This document shows, one piece after another, positions 1 to 6,112 of a stretch of 6,527 bases of DNA (its first letter is position 1; each line of letters opens with the position of its first letter). The DNA is taken from the NCBI GenBank assembly GCA_030043175.1, contig JASHYD010000652.1, forward strand, positions 1-6,527, given 5' to 3'. Under the pieces are notes generated by a model. It did not search any database. It was not told the origin of the DNA and saw only the letters and a list, made by a program, of their open reading frames with translations. Origin of the DNA: Xanthobacteraceae bacterium (GTDB lineage Bacteria > Pseudomonadota > Alphaproteobacteria > Rhizobiales > Xanthobacteraceae). The position numbers were made by a program, and so were the translations under genes.

Positions 1-1728
1 GACCGTCCGTTCATTCGAAGCGGATTGCCGATGCTCATCGGGATGGCCGCGACATTCGCGGTGGTCGCGACGTTAGCGGCCGTTGCCGGCGGGTGGGCGG
101 TGGAGGCAAACCAGTACGGTCGCACTGCCGCGATCGTGCTTCTGTCGCTGTTTGGACTCGCACTGCTGTTTCCGGCGCTCGCCGATCGGCTTGCCAAGCC
201 TTTTGTGGCGTTTGGGGTAAGCCTGTCTGCAACGGCTGAACATGGCGCGAGCGCGCAAGGTGGCACCGTGCTGCCCTCGCTGGTGCTCGGCGTCGCGACG
301 GGTTTCCTGTGGGCACCCTGCGCGGGGCCGGTCCTGGGGCTCATCCTCACCGGCGCCGCTCTTGGGGGCGCGAGCGTCGAGACCTCACTGCTCTTGCTGA
401 CCTTCGCGGCAGGCGCCGCGACATCGCTCGGATTGGCGCTCGCTGTCGGCGGCCGGGTCTTTGCCGCGATGAAGCGCTCGCTCGCGGCGGGCGAATGGAT
501 TCGCCGTGGCCTGGGTGTTGCGGTGCTCGCGGCCGTTGTGGCGATCGCTCTCGGCCTCGACACCGGGTTCCTCACGCGCGTGTCGACCGCGAGCACCGCC
601 GCGCTTGAGCAGGGATTACTTGACCGGTTTAAGCAACAGTCACCCAACCCGGAGACGACGCCGTCGGTGGTCATGAACAGCCCCGGGATGATGGCGGGCA
701 GTCCTGCCATGATGGGTGGCCCGGCCATGATGATGAAAGGCAAGTCGGCAGATCAATCGGACGATTTGCCGATCGAAGGCGCCCTGCCGCCTCTCGTCGG
801 CGCTACCGAATGGCTCAATTCGAAGCCGCTGACGCCCGAGGGGCTCAAAGGCAAGGTCGTCCTGATCGATTTCTGGACCTATTCCTGCATCAACTGCCTT
901 CGAGCGATCCCCTATGTGCGCGCTTGGGCACAAAAGTACAAGGATCAGGGCCTGGTGGTGATCGGTGTGCACGCACCGGAATTTGCCTTTGAGAAAAACA
1001 TCAAAAACGTGCGTTCTGCCGTTACCGATCTGAAGATCGACTATCCGGTTGCGATCGATAATGACTACGCAATCTGGCGCGCTTTCAACAACCAATATTG
1101 GCCGGCGCATTACTTCATCGACGCCGAGGGCCGCATCCGCCATCACCATTTCGGTGAGGGCGACTACGATGCGTCTGAGCGTACCATACAGCAACTTCTC
1201 GCCGAAGCCGGCAAGACAGTCTCGGGCGACTTGGTCGCCGTCAACGCGTCGGGCGCTGAGGCAGCGCCCGACATGAGCAATGTCGGGTCGCCGGAGACCT
1301 ACGTCGGCTATGACAAGGCGGAGAACTTCATATCGCCCGGCGGGGCCGTGGAGGACAGCCGCCACGTCTATGTCACGGCAACTCCGCGCCTCAATGAGTG
1401 GGCGCTCGCGGGAGACTGGACGATCGCAAAGGAAGATGCCGTGCTGAACGAACCTGGCGGCAGCATTGTATATCGGTTTCATGCGCGCGATTTGCACCTG
1501 GTGCTCGGGCCCGGAGGGGACGGCAAGCCGGTGCGGTTCCGCGTGACGATCGACGGCGCGGCGCCGAGCGATAGTCGCGGCGCCGATGTCGATGCGGACG
1601 GTCAAGGCATCGTGACCGGACAACGGCTGTACCAACTGATACGGCAGAACGGCAAAATCGCCGATCATACCTTCGAGATCCGGTTCCTCGATCGCGGGGT
1701 TCAGGCCTACGCTTTCACGTTCGGCTGA
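1..1728 (+). CDS. DipZ-type CcdA-thioredoxin fusion protein, 5' end outside window
   Basis: Predicted inner-membrane thiol reductant conduit that carries electrons from cytoplasmic thioredoxin to a periplasmic thioredoxin domain. The frame is open to base 1, and the TTG at 25 is unlikely to be the start: the first codons (DRPFIRSG) match the usual continuation after the first CcdA helix, so the first CcdA cysteine motif should lie upstream of the window. About five hydrophobic segments are visible (roughly bases 25-110, 120-190, 265-365, 380-465, 495-575). The second CcdA cysteine is in WAPCAGP, codon 319-321. A Met-rich linker (673-735) leads to a TlpA/AhpC-like thioredoxin domain (about 775-1240) with active site CINC, cysteine codons 886-888 and 895-897. 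The remainder (about 1285-1725) resembles the beta-sandwich C-terminal domain of DipZ proteins. Domain order is the family norm. The msrA gene follows after 13 bp, so co-transcription is likely and MsrA is the probable client. Confidence 0.88.
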   Translation, partial: DRPFIRSGLPMLIGMAATFAVVATLAAVAGGWAVEANQYGRTAAIVLLSLFGLALLFPALADRLAKPFVAFGVSLSATAEHGASAQGGTVLPSLVLGVATGFLWAPCAGPVLGLILTGAALGGASVETSLLLLTFAAGAATSLGLALAVGGRVFAAMKRSLAAGEWIRRGLGVAVLAAVVAIALGLDTGFLTRVSTASTAALEQGLLDRFKQQSPNPETTPSVVMNSPGMMAGSPAMMGGPAMMMKGKSADQSDDLPIEGALPPLVGATEWLNSKPLTPEGLKGKVVLIDFWTYSCINCLRAIPYVRAWAQKYKDQGLVVIGVHAPEFAFEKNIKNVRSAVTDLKIDYPVAIDNDYAIWRAFNNQYWPAHYFIDAEGRIRHHHFGEGDYDASERTIQQLLAEAGKTVSGDLVAVNASGAEAAPDMSNVGSPETYVGYDKAENFISPGGAVEDSRHVYVTATPRLNEWALAGDWTIAKEDAVLNEPGGSIVYRFHARDLHLVLGPGGDGKPVRFRVTIDGAAPSDSRGADVDADGQGIVTGQRLYQLIRQNGKIADHTFEIRFLDRGVQAYAFTFG

Positions 1729-1741
1729 AAGGAGCTGACCA

Positions 1742-2485
1742 ATGACCAAGCCGCTGATGATCGCTGCGAAGCATACCTTGCACCTTCGCACCACCTTGCT
1801 GACGACTGCCCTGTTGACCGCCGCGGGAGCGATCCCGGGATCGGCGGCCGAGGTTGCCCATGTGATCCCCGCGCCCGCTGCTGACGAGCGGGCCGCATCG
1901 GGCGTACAGGCAACCTCGGAGACGGCGGTCCTAGCCGGGGGCTGCTTTTGGGGCGTGCAGGGCGTGTTTGAGCACGTGAGCGGTGTCAGCAGTGCCGTTT
2001 CGGGCTACGCGGGCGGCGAAAAGGGCACCGCACATTATGAAATGGTTGGATCGGGTGGAACCGGACATGCGGAATCGGTCCGCATCACTTTCGATCCGCG
2101 CAAAATCAGCTACGGACGTATCTTGCAAATCTATTTCTCAGTTGCGCACGACCCCACCCAGTTAAACCGCCAGGGCCCGGATGTCGGCACGCAGTATCGC
2201 TCCGCGATTTTCCCGCTCTCTGCCGAGCAGGCGAGGGTTGCCAAGGCCTATATTGCCCAGCTCAACCAGGCACGGGTCTACGATGCCGCGATCGTCACCA
2301 AAATCGAGCCCAACCGCGATTTCTACGCGGCGGAGGACTACCATCAGGATTACATGACGCTACACCCGACGCAGCCTTACATCGTCTACAACGACTTGCC
2401 GAAGATCGACGACTTGAAGCGTCTCTTCCCTGACGCCTATCGGGTGGACCCGGTCCTCGTTGCGGCGGCGCGGTCATCGAACTGA
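1742..2485 (+). CDS. msrA: Exported peptide-methionine (S)-S-oxide reductase MsrA
   Basis: Reduces methionine-S-sulfoxide in proteins back to methionine. The catalytic motif GGCFWG holds Cys68 (codon 1943-1945). Other family signatures follow: GTGHAESV near residue 105, the block HDPTQLNRQGPDVGTQYRS near 137-155, and YHQDYM near 200. The protein is 247 residues, longer than the cytosolic core because of an N-terminal extension: basic start, then a hydrophobic run TTLLTTALLTAAG and an Ala-rich cleavage-like site near residue 36. A Sec signal and periplasmic location are therefore predicted. Cys68 is the only cysteine in the whole protein, so the usual resolving cysteines are absent. The ATG at 1742 is supported by GGAG at 1731-1734 with 7-nt spacing. 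It follows the DipZ-like gene by 13 bp, which suggests that protein's thioredoxin domain supplies electrons. The last 49 bp overlap the convergent amidotransferase gene. Confidence 0.93.
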   Translation: MTKPLMIAAKHTLHLRTTLLTTALLTAAGAIPGSAAEVAHVIPAPAADERAASGVQATSETAVLAGGCFWGVQGVFEHVSGVSSAVSGYAGGEKGTAHYEMVGSGGTGHAESVRITFDPRKISYGRILQIYFSVAHDPTQLNRQGPDVGTQYRSAIFPLSAEQARVAKAYIAQLNQARVYDAAIVTKIEPNRDFYAAEDYHQDYMTLHPTQPYIVYNDLPKIDDLKRLFPDAYRVDPVLVAAARSSN

Positions 2486-3213
2486 ACGATCTGCCGGAGC
2501 CATTCGGCAAAGATCGCTCGCGCCTGCTTGCCCAATCGGTCCGCTCTCTTGGCGGCTGCGGCCCTGAGGTCGGTAATAGAAATGCCGGCCGTGGCGAGTT
2601 CCACGCAGTGCCCGACATACCACCGCTCCAGCGAGCGCGAATCTGCCTCAATGTGGAACTGAAGCGCCAAAGCTCGCAGACCGTAAGCGAACGCCTGGTT
2701 CTCGTAGAGCGCGCTTGAAGCAAGCCTTGTGGCGCTCTCAGGCAGATCGAAGGTGTCGCCGTGCCAGTGAAGCACCGCAGCGTTAGGCTCGGCGAGCGGC
2801 GCCAAGCACGACGCCGAGCCTTGGTCAGTAAGGGTGATACGTCCCCAGCCGATTTCTTTGCGCGGGCCTGCGAATACGCGAGAACCGAGCGCACGCGCCA
2901 TGAGCTGGCTGCCGAGGCATATCCCCAAGGTCGGCCGACCATTCGCTAAGCGGCGCTCCAGCAGCGCGATTTCTTTAGTCAGGAACGGAAAGGCCAGGGT
3001 GTCGTAGACGCTAATCGGGCCGCCGAGCACGATCACAAGCTCGGCAGACGCAATCGATGGATCATCAAGGTCCTCGATCGGCACGTCACAATAGGAGGTC
3101 CTGAAGCCGGACTCCTCAAGGATTGGTGCGATCAGCCCCAGGTCCTCAAACGCCACATGGCGAAGGGCGACTGCGGTGCCTCCATGACCGGCCCCGCCAG
3201 TGTCGTGACGCAT
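2437..3213 (-). CDS. Class I glutamine amidotransferase-like protein (GMP synthase GATase type)
   Basis: A 258-residue stand-alone class I amidotransferase fold. Seen in the sequence: an early beta strand (TAVALRHVAFEDLG), an oxyanion-type VLGGPISVYD near residues 62-71, the nucleophile elbow GICLGSQ with Cys99, and the QFHIEAD block supplying His187 and Glu189. All three catalytic triad positions are present, so glutamine (or a related amide) hydrolysis is plausible, but the acceptor is unknown. Such stand-alone proteins are often annotated 'GMP synthase-like' without being GuaA, because the ATP pyrophosphatase part is missing. The start is uncertain: I chose ATG at 3213, but an in-frame TTG at 3225 would add four residues, and neither has a clear Shine-Dalgarno sequence. 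The stop lies inside msrA on the other strand, and the C-terminal tail (about FDDRAAATRTGSTR) is encoded in that overlap. Function in this neighbourhood is not evident; a cytoplasmic location is expected, with no signal peptide. Confidence 0.88.
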   Translation of the reverse strand: MRHDTGGAGHGGTAVALRHVAFEDLGLIAPILEESGFRTSYCDVPIEDLDDPSIASAELVIVLGGPISVYDTLAFPFLTKEIALLERRLANGRPTLGICLGSQLMARALGSRVFAGPRKEIGWGRITLTDQGSASCLAPLAEPNAAVLHWHGDTFDLPESATRLASSALYENQAFAYGLRALALQFHIEADSRSLERWYVGHCVELATAGISITDLRAAAAKRADRLGKQARAIFAEWLRQIVQFDDRAAATRTGSTR

Positions 3214-3691
3214 GCTCCAACTCAAAGCTGTCCAGCGTTTTCCACATGATATTTGAATTCATGCGGTGCAGCCATCTGAGAACGTCACGTTTGCGGCTCT
3301 CCCTTGTATCATTGTCGGACGGAGCGGTATATATTACCGGATATAGAGCTCGTTTTCAGGCCAGTTCCGAGGGAAAATGGCTACTGCCAAGACGCTTCCT
3401 CTTGTTCGCCACGCCTATCCGGACCTCATACGAGCAGATGCTGATCAACGGCAAGCGGATTGATGCCTGCATCGGGCCAGCCCTTCGCGCAACCCGGCGA
3501 CCCGCGAATTACACGCGACTGTTGCCGAGGACATGAGCGAGGAGTCAACTGGGGGCGACGGCCCGCAAGGTTTTCGAGGGGCATGGACCTCAAAGCCCTA
3601 TGAGCGCCAAAGCCCATCGCCTCGGTGGCCGGGTTCAGACGGATTGCGCCAATACAACAATCGGATGTTCATATGAGGGGAGGAGGACAAC
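3214..3691. other. Head-to-head intergenic region, no convincing gene
   Basis: This gap separates the minus-strand amidotransferase from the plus-strand DsrE-like gene and should hold promoters for both. It has AT-rich patches unlike the genes around it: one at 3245-3263, where 5-bp inverted arms CATGA/TCATG flank a 9-nt spacer just upstream of the amidotransferase, and one at 3304-3345. An open frame from ATG 3247 to 3536 and a 28-codon frame from ATG 3377 (GAGGG just ahead, TGA at 3461) exist. Neither product resembles a family I know, and both are Arg/Ser/Pro-rich in the way chance frames in GC-rich DNA tend to be. I therefore do not call them genes. No rho-independent terminator or transposon end is visible. 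Confidence 0.55.
3304..3345 (+). promoter_or_regulatory. Possible sigma70-like promoter with AT-rich inverted arms
   Basis: TTGTAT at 3304-3309 lies 18 nt ahead of TATATA at 3328-3333, a reasonable -35/-10 arrangement in an otherwise GC-rich background. The -10 region also forms one arm (TATAT, 3328-3332) of a short inverted repeat with ATATA at 3341-3345, which could be an operator. It points toward the DsrE-like gene, but the implied leader would be about 350 nt. This is motif matching only. Confidence 0.2.
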
Positions 3692-4474
3692 ATGAATTTT
3701 GACACCGACAGACGCGGCGCGCTGTTTGGTCTTGGCGCCGGCCTGATGCTATCAGGGCTCACGCAAAACGCAGCGCATGCCGCGATCGAGCCACCGCTAG
3801 AGCCCGCCGCTGCTACCAACCTGCAGGAACTGTCGCGGACGCTGGCCGGCATGCCGCGGCGACGCGATTTCAAGAGCCGCCCCATGATCGCCGACAATCC
3901 GGCACTATGGGATGCAGCACCGCTGAACGCGGTGCTGGCTTACAAGGGCGGCGCGAAGCAGGCCTGGGACAATACCGATTTGACAGGTCCCTGGCTCAAT
4001 GGCATGCGCAATTCCCTGAATTCGCAAATCTGGGGCTTTAAGGAGCCCAACTTCCTGTGCGTGTCAGCGACCCATGGCCCGGCGCATCTGGCGCTCTACG
4101 ACCAGGATACGTGGGACAAATACCAGTTAGCGAAACTTCCCGGCGGCAATGTCACCCGCAACACGTTCATTATCGCGCCGCCGGCGTCGGCCCGGGATCC
4201 CGCGGATTTCCAATCGATGGAGGGCGCGTTCTCGTCGAAGGACAACAGCATCGTGGTTCTGCAGCGGCGAGGTGTCGTATTCATGGCCTGCCACAATGCC
4301 ATTTGGGAACTCGCCGAAAGCCTTGTGGCCAGCGGCCAAAATCCCGACCATCTGACGGTCGACAAGATCGCGGCCGAGCTGTCTAATCACCTCATTCCTG
4401 ATGTCGTGCTAACACCTGGCGCCGTCGCCACCCTCGTGAACCTTCAGCAAGCGGGCTTCGCGTACTCCCGGTGA
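3692..4474 (+). CDS. Tat-exported DsrE-family (sulfur-relay-like) protein
   Basis: Predicted periplasmic protein of 260 residues. The N-terminus reads TDRRGALFGLGAG with a twin-arginine at residues 7-8, a hydrophobic run and an Ala-X-Ala site near residue 30 (NAAHA), which indicates Tat export. The mature part has the outline of DsrE/DsrF-like domains: a first strand near LNAVLAYKG (78-86), a long middle segment, then GVVFMACHNAIWELAE (194-209) with Cys200 at the position where DsrE-like proteins often keep a cysteine, and a typical ending VVLTPGAVATLVNLQQAGFAY. A second cysteine is Cys123. DsrE proteins classically carry sulfur as a cysteine persulfide; whether this exported one does is inference. 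Start choice is firm: AGGAGG at 3681-3686, 5 nt before the ATG. The next gene starts 17 bp after the stop, so the two are probably one operon. Related proteins are often labelled 'transcriptional initiation protein Tat', a name derived from the signal and not from a function. Confidence 0.72.
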   Translation: MNFDTDRRGALFGLGAGLMLSGLTQNAAHAAIEPPLEPAAATNLQELSRTLAGMPRRRDFKSRPMIADNPALWDAAPLNAVLAYKGGAKQAWDNTDLTGPWLNGMRNSLNSQIWGFKEPNFLCVSATHGPAHLALYDQDTWDKYQLAKLPGGNVTRNTFIIAPPASARDPADFQSMEGAFSSKDNSIVVLQRRGVVFMACHNAIWELAESLVASGQNPDHLTVDKIAAELSNHLIPDVVLTPGAVATLVNLQQAGFAYSR

Positions 4475-4491
4475 GGATCTCTTGGTGAGCC

Positions 4492-5484
4492 ATGTTACGG
4501 TTGCTGTTTGCTCTTGCGCTTTTGCTGACGATTGCTTCCGCCGAGCGACGGGCATTCGCACAAACGACACCTGCGGATCGCCTCAAGGCCGTTGAGGCGA
4601 TCTACCCGCCGTGGCGGCACGGCGATCGCAGCGACGTTGCCGACCGAGGCTTTGAATTCACGGTGCCGCCGGCGGACGTGCTCGCCGATTTCCACGGCAG
4701 CCTGGACAATCCACGGCTCGTGCTGTTCGCCTCCGGCAACTATTTTTTTGCCTTGGGGGAGCTGGTGACGGCCTTTGGAGACACCCATCCGCAGTATCGC
4801 GGTCATGTCTTCTACGAAACGCTGCCGCCCGGCCTGCTGCTCAAGCAGATGGATGCCGGCGGCACGGTGACGTCCGGCAATATGACATGGACTGTGAAAC
4901 CGGACATCTATCTCGCCGAACTCGCCGCGAGCACGCAGTTGGTCGAGAGCGGCCGGCTTGTGGCCCCGGTCATTACTTTCGCCACCAATGATCTCGCCAT
5001 CATGGTGCGGGCCGGCAATCCGGTCCGTGTTGCGACGCTGGCAGACCTCGGGCGCGCCGGTTTGCCGCTTGCCATGCCCAATCCGGAATTCGAAGGGGTG
5101 GCGAGGCAGATCCGGGCCTCGTTGGTGAAGGCGGGCGGTGAAGCGCTGGCCGAACTGGTCTATGGCAAGAAGGTGAGGGATGGGCAAACCGTGCTCACGC
5201 GCATTCACCATCGCCAGACCCCGCTGTTTTTGATGCAGCACCTGGTGGAGGCCGGAGTCACGTGGAGGTCAGAGGCGATCTTCCAGGAAGAGATCGGCAA
5301 TCCGATCGAGCACGTCGATATCCCGACGGAGGTCAACACGCTCGCGAACTACAGCGCCGCCATGGTAGCGGGCGCCCCCCACGTGCAGGCTGCCCGCGCA
5401 TGGCTCGATTTCGTCGGCTCCGACAACGCTTTTAAGATTCTTGAGCGTTACGGCTTCAAACGCTTTGTCGTGCAGCCTCAATAG
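4492..5484 (+). CDS. ModA-like periplasmic substrate-binding protein, orphan (no transporter genes adjacent)
   Basis: A 330-residue predicted periplasmic binding protein of the type 2 fold, closest in outline to molybdate/sulfate-type (SBP_bac_11-like) proteins. It has a Sec signal at residues 1-23 (MLRLLFALALLLTIAS, cleavage likely after AFA). The first strand and ligand loop are near RLVLFASGNYFFALGELVTAF (75-95); the hinge-like segment FATNDLAIMVRAGNPVRVATLADLG is near 163-187; MPNPEFEGVARQIR is near 195-208; and the C-terminal block VAGAPHVQAARAWLDFVGSDNAFKILERYGF (292-322) is typical of the family. The span 236-247 (TRIHHRQTPLFL) does not look like the usual ModA segment, so molybdate is not a safe ligand call. 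Translation signals are weak: GGTGAG sits only 2 nt before the ATG, which suggests coupling to the DsrE-like gene 17 bp upstream. No permease or ATPase gene follows within the window, so it may serve a distant transporter or have a non-transport binding role. Confidence 0.82.
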   Translation: MLRLLFALALLLTIASAERRAFAQTTPADRLKAVEAIYPPWRHGDRSDVADRGFEFTVPPADVLADFHGSLDNPRLVLFASGNYFFALGELVTAFGDTHPQYRGHVFYETLPPGLLLKQMDAGGTVTSGNMTWTVKPDIYLAELAASTQLVESGRLVAPVITFATNDLAIMVRAGNPVRVATLADLGRAGLPLAMPNPEFEGVARQIRASLVKAGGEALAELVYGKKVRDGQTVLTRIHHRQTPLFLMQHLVEAGVTWRSEAIFQEEIGNPIEHVDIPTEVNTLANYSAAMVAGAPHVQAARAWLDFVGSDNAFKILERYGFKRFVVQPQ

Positions 5485-5604
5485 TCGCAGCAGTGAGAAT
5501 CTTCGCGGCGGACGCGCACAAAAAATCTCGATGATCCCTCTGTTTTGTTGCAGCACCGGTCGCCATCTCGGACAGCTTCACGGTCTGTCGCCGCATGGAC
5601 ACGC

Positions 5605-5620
5605 TATCTCTATAGAGATA
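5605..5620. promoter_or_regulatory. Perfect 16-bp palindrome, candidate operator
   Basis: TATCTCTATAGAGATA is an uninterrupted perfect palindrome in the 211-bp gap between the binding-protein gene and the next plus-strand gene, 75 bp before that gene's TTG start. It is AT-rich in GC-rich surroundings and has no GC stem or T-run, so it suits a dimeric regulator site better than a terminator. The regulator is unknown. A shorter related core (TATAGAG) occurs at 3342-3348 in the other intergenic region. Confidence 0.35.
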
Positions 5621-5684
5621 TAACGGTGTGCCCACCGACATCGGCAAAGCGTTCCGATTCGAGGTCTCGATAAACAATGCGCCT

Positions 5685-5690
5685 GGGAGG
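5685..5690 (+). promoter_or_regulatory. Ribosome binding site supporting a TTG start
   Basis: GGGAGG ends 5 nt before the TTG at 5696. No in-frame ATG occurs near the beginning of that frame, so this site is the main argument for the unusual start codon. Confidence 0.5.
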
Positions 5691-5695
5691 CACGA

Positions 5696-6112
5696 TTGAC
5701 AGCCCATGAAGAACAGGCTGGCCGCAGACCACCGCCATTTGTCTTGCACGTCGCCGGCGATGTTGCGCCAAACGGCGAAGCCATCGGCCTGCAGATCGAG
5801 CGCAGCGAGCAGGGCCCGGTCGATCTCTGCCTGCGGACCCAGGATGTGAAATATCTCGTCAGCATGCTTCTGAACCTGGGCTGCGAGGCACGGCGCCGAC
5901 AGGCCCCCGCACGAACGGATGCCCCGCCGACCGAAGCTATTCCGTTGCCGCTCGACGCGATCAACGTTGGCCAGAGCGATGACGACCAGACCTTTCTGCT
6001 ACTCGAAGTAGGCATCGCTTCACTCATGTTCATGTTGTCGCCTGGCTGTTTGGAACAGATTGGGCAAACCATACTTCTCCTGAGCGCCAAAACCTCATCG
6101 ACTTCGTCCTGA
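5696..6112 (+). CDS. Conserved-looking protein of unknown function, 138 residues
   Basis: I cannot assign a family. The frame looks coding: it has balanced composition and alternating hydrophobic strands (FVLHVAGDVAP, EAIGLQIER, VDLCLRTQDVKYLVSMLLNLG, TFLLLEVGIASLMFMLS, LEQIGQTILLLS), a Pro/Ala-rich insert near residues 68-84, and a Ser/Thr-rich tail. This suggests a small beta-rich domain with two helices, probably cytoplasmic since there is no signal peptide or membrane segment. The start is TTG at 5696 with GGGAGG 5 nt upstream. A palindrome at 5605-5620 may control it. The overlapping antisense frame (5578-6399) is rich in Ser, Arg, Pro and Trp and looks like a shadow. The gene lies 211 bp after the solute-binding protein gene, so it may be a separate transcription unit. 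Confidence 0.6.
   Translation: MTAHEEQAGRRPPPFVLHVAGDVAPNGEAIGLQIERSEQGPVDLCLRTQDVKYLVSMLLNLGCEARRRQAPARTDAPPTEAIPLPLDAINVGQSDDDQTFLLLEVGIASLMFMLSPGCLEQIGQTILLLSAKTSSTSS

Noticed and set aside
640..1794. Long minus-strand open frame (384 codons) opposite the DipZ-like gene
   Set aside because: It is fully antisense to a gene with clear domains. Long antisense frames are common opposite GC-rich coding DNA, and the translation matches no family.
3461..3463. In-frame TGA considered as a selenocysteine codon
   Set aside because: There is no recognisable selenoprotein context or convincing hairpin after it, and the translated frame does not resemble a selenoprotein.
3123..3536. Plus-strand 137-codon frame crossing the amidotransferase start
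   Set aside because: Its first third is antisense to the amidotransferase gene, and the rest is Arg/Ser-rich with no family resemblance and no ribosome binding site at the start.
3601..3611. TGAGCGCCAAA occurring here and again at 6081-6091
   Set aside because: It is a single 11-base match with unrelated flanks, one copy lying inside a coding frame, so chance is sufficient.
4495..5241. Minus-strand open frame opposite the binding-protein gene
   Set aside because: It is antisense to a well-supported gene, and its His/Arg/Gln-rich composition is typical of a shadow frame.
5503..5526. CGCG arms followed by a run of A after the binding-protein gene, considered as a terminator
   Set aside because: The stem is only 4 bp. 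On the plus strand the run is A rather than T, and on the minus strand the T-run comes before the stem, so it fits a terminator in neither direction.
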